A stretch of DNA of 64,000 bases from positions 1 through 64,000 of the forward strand of contig MPUH01000324.1 of NCBI GenBank assembly GCA_001970955.1, written 5' to 3'. The stretch is from Stentor coeruleus (Eukaryota > Ciliophora > Heterotrichea > Heterotrichida > Stentoridae). Under the pieces are notes generated by a model. The model had not been told where the DNA came from, ran no database searches, and saw only the letters and a program-made list of their open reading frames with translations. Positions 9,820-19,882 of the stretch are shown here, in pieces (positions within the stretch are counted from its first letter, which is position 1; each line of letters begins with the position of its first letter). Both the position numbers and the translations under genes were made by a program.

Positions 9820-10224
9820 ATTAAATTGCATACTATACAATAAGACTACATAATTCTCTTGTCTAACAAATTCATCAATTTCCTCAAATATAATTTATCT
9901 TATTATCCAAATACAAACAAATTACATATCTTCTTTTTTTTCTTTTTCTTTAAATTATATCAATCAAAGATATAAAATGTCATCTTCTCCAAACAAAATC
10001 TCAGTATAAAGAATCTTGTAATCAAAAGCAATAAGTCAAATATCTCTAATTGAAAATTATTCAAAATAACCTAAAAATAAGCTTAAACTTAGCCTTTTAC
10101 AATTACACAAATTCTGATAATAAATCTTATAAACAACAACATATGCAAAAAAAAGTGTATTTTTGCAGTACATATAATATATTATATCTAAAATTCTTAT
10201 AAATCATTTAAGTAAACTAATTAG
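9820..10224. other. Spacer downstream of the GNAT gene
   Basis: This AT-rich, G-poor (plus strand) spacer lies downstream of the minus-strand GNAT gene. I see no gene, repeat or structured RNA in it. Confidence 0.6.
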
Positions 10225-11001
10225 CTATACCAGAGATCTGCAAAAGACTACATATCCACCTTCTGAATCTCCAAATGGCTTGCGGTTTTCAAAAACAAAG
10301 TCAGCAAATGGCATTTCACTACCAAATTCCATATAATGCTTATACACCTTAAAAGCATTAGAAGCTCCATAGCCAGCTTCAATAATATAATCGGAAAACC
10401 CTAAGCTTTTTGCTAAAGCTAATCTTAAAGCTAGAGCATTTCTGGCAATACCTTTGTTAGTATATTCATCTAAAACTCCAGATGTTATGCCATGACACAA
10501 TATTTTGCTTTTTTTCACATTACTAGCATTATTCATGAGAATAAAAGAAAACAAAGGATTCATCTTATTCCTCCAGAAATCCACATCCTCCTTTGTTTCC
10601 GGCATGCTTCTCTTCTGATTACTCCAGTCTACCGACATAAAAACCCCAACAACTTTATCCCCATCAAAAGCTCCGATACTAAGATCCTGATAATTTGACA
10701 TTTTAAGCAAATTCTGACAAACGTTTTTCTTAAACCCTTGTTCACTCATTTGCAGCTTCACAGCTAAAGGTTCATTATTTACAACAACATTTGTCAGCAT
10801 ACTAAAAGCTTCATCTTCTTTATCACTAGGAATCTTACTAAAAGTGATCCCATTAGAATTTGTATAAGTAGCTCCAGCTATAAATCTTTCCATCTGATCT
10901 GGGTTCTTTTCAACAAATTCTTTAATATCTTCCCATTTCTTAGCTTCCATAATCGGGGTAAGATTACATGAAGAAATGAGTCTTCTAGTAATCGCAAGCA
11001 T
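10225..11001 (-). CDS. GNAT-family N-acetyltransferase
   Basis: The 258-aa protein has the GNAT fold signature. A strand ending in VVGVFMSVDW precedes the acetyl-CoA-binding motif GVLDEYTNKGIARNALALRL (about residues 182-201, of the R/Q-x-x-G-x-G/A type), and the C-terminus has a YKHYMEFG helix and strand. Such enzymes move an acetyl group from acetyl-CoA to an amine; the substrate cannot be told, though the overall look recalls arylalkylamine N-acetyltransferases. The N-terminus (MLAITRRLISSCN) could be a mitochondrial presequence. A start at Met18 (10950) is the alternative. Its ATG lies only 23 bp from the ATG of the divergent mitochondrial acyl carrier protein. Stop codon TAG. Confidence 0.8.
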   Translation of the reverse strand: MLAITRRLISSCNLTPIMEAKKWEDIKEFVEKNPDQMERFIAGATYTNSNGITFSKIPSDKEDEAFSMLTNVVVNNEPLAVKLQMSEQGFKKNVCQNLLKMSNYQDLSIGAFDGDKVVGVFMSVDWSNQKRSMPETKEDVDFWRNKMNPLFSFILMNNASNVKKSKILCHGITSGVLDEYTNKGIARNALALRLALAKSLGFSDYIIEAGYGASNAFKVYKHYMEFGSEMPFADFVFENRKPFGDSEGGYVVFCRSLV

Positions 11002-11024
11002 TATAAATGGTCATAAACAGATAA
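11002..11024. promoter_or_regulatory. 23-bp head-to-head intergenic segment (GNAT / ACP)
   Basis: Only 23 bp separate the two divergent ATG codons. Any core promoters and 5' leaders for both genes must lie here or overlap the opposite coding region. If the GNAT protein starts at its Met18 the gap would grow to about 74 bp. Confidence 0.6.
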
Positions 11025-11330
11025 ATGTGGAGAGCTGGAAACTTTTTGCTTAGGTCACAAAATATATACCGCTTCCCAATCAGGTGGTTTTCTGGAAACC
11101 AAGCAACTGTTGAAAGTTCTATATTAGAGCAATTAAGAGGTGTAGAAGGAGTAAATTTATCAAAATTAACCTCGAAATGCACATTTAAGGAAATTGGTTT
11201 AGACTCTTTAGCACAAATAGAAATGTATTCGAGTCTTGAAGATAAATTCAAAATAACTTTGAGCGATGAAGATACTGATGGAGTTAAAAGCGTTCCTGAT
11301 TTAGTCAAGATAATTCTTTCTAAGCTATAG
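11025..11330 (+). CDS. Mitochondrial acyl carrier protein
   Basis: This 101-aa protein has a basic, Arg- and aromatic-rich N-terminus (MWRAGNFLLRSQNIYRFPIR) typical of a mitochondrial presequence. It is followed by an acyl carrier domain with the phosphopantetheine site GLDSLAQIEM, whose Ser carries the prosthetic group. It ends in acidic helices as in NDUFAB1/ACPM. Mitochondrial ACP serves type II fatty-acid synthesis, lipoic acid supply, and respiratory complex I and Fe-S assembly. The usual DSLD/E motif is DSLA here, a mild variation. It is divergent from the GNAT gene and convergent with the ion-channel gene, 60 bp away. Stop codon TAG. Confidence 0.92.
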   Translation: MWRAGNFLLRSQNIYRFPIRWFSGNQATVESSILEQLRGVEGVNLSKLTSKCTFKEIGLDSLAQIEMYSSLEDKFKITLSDEDTDGVKSVPDLVKIILSKL

Positions 11331-11390
11331 TAAGTAAATCTATGACGTAAATTTTTTAGATGATGATTTCTGTTGGATTAAAGATTATTA

Positions 11391-13346
11391 TTATTTCCTT
11401 CTAACTATGAGGTTCCCAAGCTGATGATCATGGTCTTTTTCTTTTGTTGGTAATGGTTTATTTTTTGCAAAGTCTTTGAGAGATTCAATTTTTTTAGAGA
11501 TAAACTCGTAAGAAGATATCAAATCCTCGATATTACTTTCTAAGCTTCGGTATTTTGATTGGATCATAAGAATTTCTCCTTCTCTTATTACAGAAGCTCG
11601 ACCTTTTTTGGATGGAGCTTCTAATAATGGTCTGCTAGTGTCACTATTTGTCGAGTTATCAATCTTTTTTAGTTTGTTTTTGGTTCCTATTAAGCATTTT
11701 ACTATTTCTGAATGCTTCATTTCGCTTTGTATACGAAGTTTTATCTCGCTTTCAGGAAAACCATTTGCCAATATCATCAAAAAAGGTTTTCTCGGCAAGG
11801 CAAATGCTTCAACAGAAATTGAGGTTTGGTGAAAAGCTACACGATAAGTTACAATTGTTTTCTTATTCAAAAGCACTTCATAATCTCCAATAATAGTTCT
11901 GGCTGAGTTATAAGTTAATTGTATGGGCTCACCATTGAAATTGTGTTCAAGACATAGACGGCCTCTATATGTAAAAATTATTTCTTGCACAGTTTCTTGT
12001 TCATTTATAATAACTTCGTTTACTTTATAGATTCTTGGTTGAAAGTGAAAACATAATTCATACTTAAGTTTAGAATCTTCTTCAAAGAAATTCGGAAAAG
12101 TGGTGAAAATATCTCTAAACAATTTATCAAGAAGTTCTTCTTTAAGGTCATCACTTAATAGACTAAAATGTCCACCTTGATCAGCTATAAGGTCATTATA
12201 ATTTTCTGCTTTCCAATATTCTTTTGCTATATCATTAAGCCGATCTTTAAACCAATAATATTCGAAATGGCTCATTATTTTGTTATGAAGTTCTAGTGGA
12301 AGTAATCGATATCGTGTTTCAACTTTATATAGCCAGTGCTCTAAAGCATTCATATTTTCATCATTTGGCCAAAGTAATTTTATATTAGAAATCACACTGT
12401 TAAATGCCCCAGCAAGAACTGTATAATACATTGCTCCAATGAGTATTATAAAAATAACTGCAATCATTTCAGAAGAATTTGAAGCTAGGAGATCGCCATA
12501 TCCTACACCTACAACAGTTGTTGATATAAAATAAGATGTTCTAAGCATGATTTTTCCATTAGTAGCCCCTGGGAAATTTTTATCTTCGAAATTAGGACTT
12601 TCAAGCATGTAAAGTCTTATAAAGCAGCAAGCTATGAAATATATTGTAAAATACATCATACAAAGCACTTTAATTAAATTGAATACAGATCTTACAACTA
12701 CTTTAACCACGTGACTATTCTGATAAAATCTGTTAAAGAACTTTATAAGTAATTTTTCTAATGTTTGCAATATCTTAAAGCACTTTCCTAGTTTAATAAT
12801 ACGAGAAAGTCTAAAGAAAAACTCAACCGAAGGCCATTCGAAAACTCGAAATGGTATAAGCGCTAAAAGGTCAAAAATGAACCATGTACGAATATATTTT
12901 GTTGATATTGAATTCGGGTCTACAATAATTTTATTTCTTCCACTAGTATAGCTCGTAAAAAAATTACATATAAAATCGAATAAGAAAAAAATTTGCATTA
13001 TTGTATCGTAAACAAGTGCTTTGTTTGAAGGAGGTCCAAATGCAAGCCAATATGGACTTAGGATATTTGATTCTAATATCGCAAAAGACATCAAATAATC
13101 AAAGACTTGTTTTGGAGCCCCGTTGTGACTAATAACAGGCCAATTATGATTCTTTGTATCTTCTGATTGAAAGTTAAAAGTTTCTTTTTTGTATACACTA
13201 AGTGCTTTAAGAAGCTTATTACTTGTTTTCTCATATACTGAATTTCTCTTATTATTTGATTTTTGCATATGAGTATAAGGGATTCCAAAGAGTTTTCTTT
13301 TCTGAGTAACCCCTGGCTTTGGATCATCTGGAGCAATCCTGGACAT
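11391..13346 (-). CDS. Six-TM cyclic-nucleotide-gated/HCN/EAG-type K+ channel
   Basis: The 651-aa protein has the layout of voltage- and cyclic-nucleotide-regulated potassium channels. There are six transmembrane helices between about residues 80 and 330, and a sparsely charged S4 (RLSRIIKLGKCFKILQTL). The pore loop TTVVGVGYGDL has the K+-selective GYGD filter near residue 280. A C-linker (YRLLPLELHNKIMSHFEYYW) and a degenerate cyclic-nucleotide-binding domain span about 430-540. Several canonical CNBD cassette residues are not obvious, so ligand binding is uncertain. Ciliates have large families of such channels controlling membrane potential and ciliary beating. Convergent with the ACP gene, 60 bp between stops. 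Stop codon TAA. Confidence 0.93.
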   Translation of the reverse strand: MSRIAPDDPKPGVTQKRKLFGIPYTHMQKSNNKRNSVYEKTSNKLLKALSVYKKETFNFQSEDTKNHNWPVISHNGAPKQVFDYLMSFAILESNILSPYWLAFGPPSNKALVYDTIMQIFFLFDFICNFFTSYTSGRNKIIVDPNSISTKYIRTWFIFDLLALIPFRVFEWPSVEFFFRLSRIIKLGKCFKILQTLEKLLIKFFNRFYQNSHVVKVVVRSVFNLIKVLCMMYFTIYFIACCFIRLYMLESPNFEDKNFPGATNGKIMLRTSYFISTTVVGVGYGDLLASNSSEMIAVIFIILIGAMYYTVLAGAFNSVISNIKLLWPNDENMNALEHWLYKVETRYRLLPLELHNKIMSHFEYYWFKDRLNDIAKEYWKAENYNDLIADQGGHFSLLSDDLKEELLDKLFRDIFTTFPNFFEEDSKLKYELCFHFQPRIYKVNEVIINEQETVQEIIFTYRGRLCLEHNFNGEPIQLTYNSARTIIGDYEVLLNKKTIVTYRVAFHQTSISVEAFALPRKPFLMILANGFPESEIKLRIQSEMKHSEIVKCLIGTKNKLKKIDNSTNSDTSRPLLEAPSKKGRASVIREGEILMIQSKYRSLESNIEDLISSYEFISKKIESLKDFAKNKPLPTKEKDHDHQLGNLIVRRK

Positions 13347-14721
13347 ATTATAATTATATCACTAATTACTTAAAAGAAACTTCTTTTGATTTATAATATA
13401 AATTTATGAATAATGATATTCAGAATACGATTAAATAGTGTCAAAACCTTTTGAGAGGATGCAAAAAATCACTGTCATTTCGTTGGTGTTATTGTTTTTT
13501 TTTAATTTCTTTGGACACTGCATCTTGAGTTTATTATTATCAAATACATTAGGAATATTAAAGTATTTTTGGCATAAACATGATGAGGAGTGGCTCTAAA
13601 AACTTGGGTCAGGTGTTAAAAAGCTCTCCAAAATTCGTAGGCTCAAGAGGGTTTGCTGAAAATGCACAAGAAGTATTTTCAATATCTCTAAAATTGTATA
13701 AATATTTGGCAAACTTAAAGCATTTAGCTTAGAATATCAAAAGAAGCACTATGAAGAATAATATTAGTCTTTGTATTTCCTAACATAATATACCCTGAAT
13801 AATTTATAATTATTTTATATCTTGAAAAAAAAAAATAAGATAAACAAATAAGCATTAAAAGAACTGATAATAGTGAAATTTAATCGAGATTGATTAGTAA
13901 TTTTCTTTGTATTAATTTCTCTATATAAAATATATAAATAATTGTGGTATTTTATAATATGAGAATTTTTTAAACTCACATCAAAAAATATTCCACAAAT
14001 ATAGTATTTTCATATACAAATTGCTTTAGAGCTAGAATTAATAACAAAAATATATCCATCAATATAATAAACATTAAACAATCATTTACTATTTTAGGCT
14101 ATAAAATTCTGATACTACATCCAAAAATTATTTACTTCATAATTTATAACTATATAATTTACTTTTTTTATCATGCTTATCTTTACTTTTTATATCCTCA
14201 ACCATTTGATATCTTAGAAATATTATGAAATTTAGAAGTCAGCATTGATTGAAGATTATTTTATTACTTTAAAGTTTTACTATCAAGCATTTTAATATTT
14301 GAATTTCTTTCTAATCATAATACTTTTCTTCAGCTTCACAATTTCTCTTTATTTCACAAACAAATTCTTCTTTCAATTCCTTATCCAAGCAATTCCTTTC
14401 ATATAGTAATCTTAATGAAAATTTCTCTAAATCCCATATAATTTCATACATACACTAAAGTAAATATTTCTTAATCAATACTATCTTTCTAAGATAAAAA
14501 TTTTCTCACTAAGTTTACAACTATTAAAAACTAAATATCTAGAAAAGTATCCAAAAATATTTAGTTTCTTCATAACTAAAAATTATAAAACCTCTAACAA
14601 ACATACTTTTTATCTTCTACAATATTTGATTTTATCAGGAAAAACCTCACAAAAAAAAACTATAAAATTCCAAAAAAAAATTTTTACATAAATACAAATA
14701 TCATAATCATTTACCCCTATA
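13347..14721. other. Intergenic spacer with a 46-codon orphan ORF
   Basis: This divergent spacer of about 1.4 kb has a G-poor right half leading into the gene at 14722. At 13459-13599 a 46-codon ORF starts MQKITVISLVLLFFFNFFG, a hydrophobic N-terminus resembling a signal peptide. It has no recognisable family and could be chance. Nothing else is supported. Confidence 0.5.
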
Positions 14722-15786
14722 ATGGAATTAAACTCTTCTCAGCTCATCGGCAATATAGAAAATATTAAATCAATACTTAGCGAGCCAGGTTATCAAATTC
14801 TAAGTAACTACTTCAGCACATATAGAAAAATCCAACCTTGTAACCAAAATCTTCTTTCAGCTTTAGCAGTAGAAATTTTCGACTTATCAACTATTTACAA
14901 CATAAAAGAAATAATCATCTATATGAATTATTTTCGAAACATTCACGATTCTCAATATTCCACAGAAGATAAAACTTCAATAATCGATATTCTGATTAGA
15001 GTTTATATGAATATAATCTCAGAAGAAACTCTTGAAAAGAAAATCCACTCTCTTAACATGATATATTTAAGCCATCTAAACTATCTAGTTCTCCTTCTTC
15101 GTGAATGCGCAATTTATTCAGCAATAACTCTTTATAACATAGAAAAATACTCAGAATACAGAAAAAATATTCCTTTTGATGTTTTGTTTTTAAAACTATA
15201 CAACAAATCATCAGAACTTAATTTTGAAGACCTTGACATGTTCTTTTATGCTTTTTCTTTAAATGTTCATTTGATTAATCCTATAACTTTTGATATTTGT
15301 GAATACAATCCTGAAGGAAAATATTCTATATTTTTTTTAGATTTACCTCAAGGCTATTATCCTCTTCATACATTAGATATGTATTCAATTATATTCACTT
15401 CTTATACACAAAATATTCATCATGTTATTCCTTATAAAAAAACTTTCCTTGTTAGTGACTTTGAAAAAATTGAACAAAAGTGTAAAATTGAATATGAAAA
15501 AAAAATAAAAGCTTGTAAGGATTTTGTTTTTATAGTTAATAATGGATTACAAAATGTTACAATTGATAATGTTGGTAGAGTTTTACAGATTGAGCAAGAT
15601 TTAAAAAATGTGTTGTTAGGGTTTTATTGTCAGTATTGCAAGAAGATTGAAGAATGTTATTTGTTGAGTTGTGGACATTATTTTTGTGGAAATGAAATTA
15701 GTTATATAGCTTATGGGGATAAACTTTGCATTATATGTTGTAATGATGTGAGTAAAGATATTGATGCTATTTATGGTAGAAATTAA
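14722..15786 (+). CDS. Hypothetical protein with C-terminal RING-like zinc finger
   Basis: This 354-aa protein is Leu/Ile/Tyr-rich and mostly helical in appearance for its first 290 residues. The C-terminal 55 residues hold paired cysteines (CQYCKK, CYLLSCGHYFC, CIICC), spaced like a degenerate RING or zinc-ribbon finger with the CGHYFC core. It might be a divergent ubiquitin-ligase-type protein, but I do not recognise the rest and would not assign activity. The upstream spacer is G-poor, as for other plus-strand genes. No intron is seen. Stop codon TAA. Confidence 0.75.
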   Translation: MELNSSQLIGNIENIKSILSEPGYQILSNYFSTYRKIQPCNQNLLSALAVEIFDLSTIYNIKEIIIYMNYFRNIHDSQYSTEDKTSIIDILIRVYMNIISEETLEKKIHSLNMIYLSHLNYLVLLLRECAIYSAITLYNIEKYSEYRKNIPFDVLFLKLYNKSSELNFEDLDMFFYAFSLNVHLINPITFDICEYNPEGKYSIFFLDLPQGYYPLHTLDMYSIIFTSYTQNIHHVIPYKKTFLVSDFEKIEQKCKIEYEKKIKACKDFVFIVNNGLQNVTIDNVGRVLQIEQDLKNVLLGFYCQYCKKIEECYLLSCGHYFCGNEISYIAYGDKLCIICCNDVSKDIDAIYGRN

Positions 15787-16428
15787 GCTAACTGCTAAGT
15801 GTATAAGTAAGTTTTTTTAATTTTATTAATGAATGATTAGAAATAGATTGAGTTTAAAATAAATGGATGCNAAATAATAATTGGATTTAAATTTTGTTTA
15901 ATAATGTAATGGATGCTAATTTAGGTTTATTAAGGTATTGAGATTATTTTTTTCATAATTTTTTTCTCTAAATCTCACATTTTTTGTAGATTAAAGGATT
16001 TTTATATAGCATGATTAGGCATATTCCAGTTCTCCCTTCTAACATGAATTTAGCTTAGGAAACATTTTACTTTTTATATTTTTCAACTTGTCCACCAATT
16101 TGATATTTTTTCCTTAATTTGATTATTATTTATACAATAAAAACTATTACATAATTTTAATATTCAATAAGCATTCTTACATATTTTGATTTTATCTTTC
16201 CGCATATAGGCTATTAGAAATTACTAAACTTTCTTTAAAAATACATAAATTTACAAACTCGCATTCTTTCATCATTCTCCAAACTTAATATTTTCTTTAA
16301 TTTCCCCATAAATCTCTTTCTAATACATCAAACTCCCAAAAAAATTATTACAACCTTATTTATTATCTCAATCACAACTTTAAAAAAAAAAATCAGTGCT
16401 TTCGAGCATATTATCTAAATCATTTTAA
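15787..16428. other. Intergenic spacer with a one-base gap
   Basis: This AT-rich spacer between two plus-strand genes contains an N at 15871. The bases before the N (AAATGGATGC) recur in similar form (TAATGGATGC) about 45 nt later, so the N may mark a small unresolved repeat. No gene is visible. Confidence 0.6.
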
Positions 16429-17580
16429 ATGGGGAATTGCTCATGCACATGTAAAAAGACAGAACCAGGGTCTGAGATAGTAACTGAAGCAGAGCAGATC
16501 AAAAAGCAGCCTGAAAACCAAGAACTAAGCACAATAAATTCACATCTACATATCATTGAAGCACAAGCAAGCATAGAAGAAAATAAAGAAATGCCACAAG
16601 AATCTCAAATACAACTTTCAAACATTCAAGCTTTATTCAAAGGTTACCTTATAAGAATGCAATACATCGACCAAATTCGTCTTTCAGAAATCGACCCAGA
16701 AATCCAACAAGAACATCCTGAACTTGAGATTCCAGAAACAGAAACACAAGCTCCTCATGTGGATTTTCAAGTAGATTTTACTCAATTGCCTAAAGGATTT
16801 CTAAGTGAAATAGCACAAGAAAAACATAACTTCTTTGGTAAATTTGATTTTGGTGAACCTATTGGTAAAGAGTTTAAAAATCTAGGTAAACTTATAGATG
16901 GAAGTTATTATCAAGGCGAAATTGATGAGTTTGGAATCCCATCTGGTAAAGGGAGTATTTTTTATGATGATGGGAGTATGTATGAAGGTGCATGGAAAAC
17001 TGGTAAATTTTATGGGTATGGGAGAATGATAAGCCAAAACGGAGATGTTTTTGAAGGGGATTTTATAGAAGGGCAACTTACTGGAAAAGGGAAAAAAATC
17101 TATGCTAATGGGAATTCTTATGTTGGTGAACTTGTGAATAGTTTTCCTCATGGATTTGGTGAAGAAGTTATGTCTGATGGAAGTGTTTATAAAGGGGGTT
17201 TTAATAATGGACTGAAATCAGGAAAAGGAAATTATACTTGGCCAGAAGGGAGTAGTTATGAAGGAATGTTTGTTGAAGATAAAATTGAAGGTTTTGGTAA
17301 GTATGTTTGGCCTGATAAAGAGTATGAAGGAGAATGGAAAGAAAACATTCAACATGGACAAGGTTGCTTTAAATGGATTGATGGAAAAAAATATGCAGGT
17401 GGGTATGTTATGGGGAAGAAACAAGGCTTTGGGATATTTGAATGGCCTGATGGGAAAAAATATGAAGGATATTGGTTTGATGGGAAGCAAGAAGGGGAGG
17501 GAACGTTTTCTAAAAATGGAGTGGTTAGGCAGCAGGGGATGTGGAAGGATGGAAAATTTATAGGTAAAAAGGAAGAATAA
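16429..17580 (+). CDS. IQ-motif and MORN-repeat protein, predicted lipid-anchored
   Basis: The 383-aa protein begins MGNCSCTCKK, with Gly2 for myristoylation and Cys4, Cys6 and Cys8 for palmitoylation. An acidic, Gln/Glu-rich linker follows, then an IQ-like helix (LSNIQALFKGYLIRMQYI, residues 63-80). About nine MORN repeats run from residue 145 to the end (for example GKFYGYGRMISQNGDVFEGD and KKQGFGIFEWPDGKKYEGYW). The architecture matches the protein at 7845, so the two are probably paralogs of a membrane/cortex scaffold with calmodulin or centrin binding. Stop codon TAA. Domain assignment is firm; location and partners are inferred. Confidence 0.93.
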   Translation: MGNCSCTCKKTEPGSEIVTEAEQIKKQPENQELSTINSHLHIIEAQASIEENKEMPQESQIQLSNIQALFKGYLIRMQYIDQIRLSEIDPEIQQEHPELEIPETETQAPHVDFQVDFTQLPKGFLSEIAQEKHNFFGKFDFGEPIGKEFKNLGKLIDGSYYQGEIDEFGIPSGKGSIFYDDGSMYEGAWKTGKFYGYGRMISQNGDVFEGDFIEGQLTGKGKKIYANGNSYVGELVNSFPHGFGEEVMSDGSVYKGGFNNGLKSGKGNYTWPEGSSYEGMFVEDKIEGFGKYVWPDKEYEGEWKENIQHGQGCFKWIDGKKYAGGYVMGKKQGFGIFEWPDGKKYEGYWFDGKQEGEGTFSKNGVVRQQGMWKDGKFIGKKEE

Positions 17581-18050
17581 TCATCCTAATTGCTTAAACT
17601 TTAAAAATGTGTATGAGATGAATTAATTGTATTCAATTTAAAATATGATTTATGACTACAGTGATAGTAAATATTAAGATTTTCAAAAAATCAATTATAA
17701 AGTATCTTCTTAAGGTTATATATATTGAAGGGCATTAATTTAGATTCTATGCTATTTATTTTATCCCTCAAATTTTACCTATTCTGAGCGATGAGATTTC
17801 TATCCCAAAACATTTTTTTATTTTCAAATCAATCTTTATCATATGCTACAAACATAATAATAATTAATAATCTATCACACGCATGCCTTTAGATGATTTC
17901 CATTCACACACCCTAATAAAACTAATTATCTAATTATTAAGCATAACCCCAATTGAATTCTACCGATATCTTAAAAATCACAAATACCATTAAAAAAATA
18001 TAAGTAACTAAAACATCCTATAAGTATAAAGTAAAAACGGATATTATATA
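17581..18050. other. Intergenic spacer between MORN and DOMON genes
   Basis: This is an AT-rich spacer of 470 bp. The left part is C-poor and the right part G-poor on the plus strand. No gene or structured element is visible. Confidence 0.6.
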
Positions 18051-18623
18051 ATGGAGTTGTTTTTGATTCTAAGCTTAGTAAGCTCAGCTATGAGTGTAGG
18101 TGTTGTATACCTACCAAAAGACATGCTCCTCTCTTGGAAATTCCCAACTCCAGGTTCAGTTGCATTCGAATTACGTGTACCACAAGTACTATATGATGAA
18201 TACGGATATGTTGGTTTAGGATTCAAATACACTGATGACATTTCAGGAATGTATTACGCTGATTTGATAAACATAAAATTCAATCAACCACTTGAAGATT
18301 GTTATGGAACCAAAAACACAGTTCCTCGTCCTGATGTATCTCTTGGTGGAACTTCTGATTTGATTAACCCACGAACAGATGTTACAGCAGATGGGCTTAA
18401 AATTACTTGGGAACGAGCTTTAAAGACAGAAGATTGTGCTAATGATATGGAATTTGAAGATGGAGCTGAATATAGACTTCTTTGGGCTGCTGGGTTTATG
18501 GATGAAGTGACTGGTGAGCAGCTTAGGCATTCAACTAAAGATAGAGGAACTATCAATATTAAACTCACTGAAGACTTTTATAATGCTCAATACAAGCCTT
18601 TCATAGTAAGTTCTTTTAATTAG
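18051..18623 (+). CDS. Secreted stand-alone DOMON-domain protein
   Basis: This 190-aa protein starts with a signal peptide (MELFLILSLVSSAMSV). Nearly all of the rest is one DOMON domain: LLSWKFPTPGSVAFELRVP, then YVGLGFKYTDDISGMYYADL and WERALKTEDCANDMEF. DOMON domains bind heme or sugars and normally sit next to a copper mono-oxygenase or cytochrome b561 domain. Here no such domain and no membrane anchor follow, so the protein is probably secreted or lumenal. Four cysteines could matter for folding. Stop codon TAG; a sequence resembling an intron spans the end but is 18 nt and would add nothing. Confidence 0.85.
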   Translation: MELFLILSLVSSAMSVGVVYLPKDMLLSWKFPTPGSVAFELRVPQVLYDEYGYVGLGFKYTDDISGMYYADLINIKFNQPLEDCYGTKNTVPRPDVSLGGTSDLINPRTDVTADGLKITWERALKTEDCANDMEFEDGAEYRLLWAAGFMDEVTGEQLRHSTKDRGTINIKLTEDFYNAQYKPFIVSSFN

Positions 18624-18891
18624 TAATTAGAATTCTATTATTACAAAAATGTTTATAAATTCAACTTGATGACTATATCATTTTAATGAAGGTTTGGGTT
18701 TTTAAAGAAAAAAATTATGTTATATTTAATGATATAATTTTACTTTAATATTCAATAAAAACATAAAAATAAGTTCATTTTATGGCTTTTATATGCTGTT
18801 TATATGTAAATATCATATTAAAATTTGGCATAATTTTATTAAGAATACAATCAAGTTGCAGTTTATGATAAGCCTATTAAGTCATAATTTT

Positions 18892-19821
18892 CTAATTAAT
18901 TTTAGATATATTTTTGAAGGCCAAAAATGATTTATTTGTACCATAAAAACTATCCCAAAATGTTAAAAAGCTACCATAATTGCCAATATTATGGGAATGA
19001 TGATAACTATGATACTCTGCACCTGCTGAAAAAGGGAGAACCCTAAATGGATTCCATGGTATTTCATATGCTGAATGTCCATCAACAGATTCAAAATTTC
19101 TCATAATAACCCATAAATATAACGTGACAATATGGCATTTTTGACCTAATATAATTGGCCCTATAGATGTTGGTAATAATCCACTAAGAATATATTCAAC
19201 AGGATGAGAATAGCCTCCAGCAAAACTATACGTCATAACATTATCATGATGTTGTTTATGAAATCTTTTATACATAAAAGGAGAATGCAAAAATCTATGG
19301 CTCCAATAATTAACAAAATCTTCAATAATAATAAAAAAAACAATATGAGCAAATATTACACAGCTTGAAGGAAAATCTTCATATGAAAGTTTTATATTAA
19401 CTCCAGATAATAAACTTAAATAAGCTATTAAAGGACTAATAATTAGTTGATTAAAACTCACAATAAGAAATGTTTTCTTTAAGTTTTCAGTAAAAGATTT
19501 TTTATCAGTTTCCCAAGGCCAAGGTGTTTGGGATACCCGATATTGTTCAAAATATTTATATTTTCCTATATAAAGAATATAGTAAAATAGATTTAATGAA
19601 GTCATTGAGGTAAGGGATATAATCATTGTTAGGGAAAAGCTCATAAAAGTTGGATTGTTATAGGGTAAATAAGAATAGAAATCGTAAATGATGCTTGGGA
19701 ATAAAAAAATATATAATAATGCTAAGAGGAATCCTGGTATGATTGAAATACCTTTAGAAGTAATTCTTTGCTTTTCATAAGATAATATGGTGAATGATTC
19801 TTGCTTTGAATTTTTGGACAT
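18892..19821 (-). CDS. Sterol desaturase/fatty acid hydroxylase family protein (copy 1)
   Basis: The 309-aa membrane protein belongs to the di-iron fatty acid hydroxylase superfamily (C-4 methylsterol oxidase / FAXDC2-like). The three His boxes are intact: HRFLH (175-179), HKQHH (188-192) and HSYHH (271-275). The hallmark region ESVDGHSAYEIPWNPFRVLP sits between the second and third. Several hydrophobic helices precede them. Such enzymes use O2 and cytochrome b5 electrons at the ER to oxidise sterols or acyl chains; the actual substrate is not evident. It lies 61 bp downstream of a tandem paralog, and two more paralogs are at 55474 and 57566. Stop codon TAG. Confidence 0.92.
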   Translation of the reverse strand: MSKNSKQESFTILSYEKQRITSKGISIIPGFLLALLYIFLFPSIIYDFYSYLPYNNPTFMSFSLTMIISLTSMTSLNLFYYILYIGKYKYFEQYRVSQTPWPWETDKKSFTENLKKTFLIVSFNQLIISPLIAYLSLLSGVNIKLSYEDFPSSCVIFAHIVFFIIIEDFVNYWSHRFLHSPFMYKRFHKQHHDNVMTYSFAGGYSHPVEYILSGLLPTSIGPIILGQKCHIVTLYLWVIMRNFESVDGHSAYEIPWNPFRVLPFSAGAEYHSYHHSHNIGNYGSFLTFWDSFYGTNKSFLAFKNISKIN

Positions 19822-19882
19822 ATTTTATTATACACTAGGAAATATAAAATTTTCCAATTAGAATAAATAATTAAAATAATAT

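Noticed and set aside
13459-13599. 46-codon ORF with a signal-peptide-like start
   Set aside because: Too short and without homology or context to call a gene; recorded only within the spacer note.
18602-18625. Possible intron at the 3' end of the DOMON gene (GTAAGT...TTAG)
   Set aside because: The candidate is 18 nt rather than 15 nt, and removing it leads directly to another stop, so it would not change the product meaningfully.
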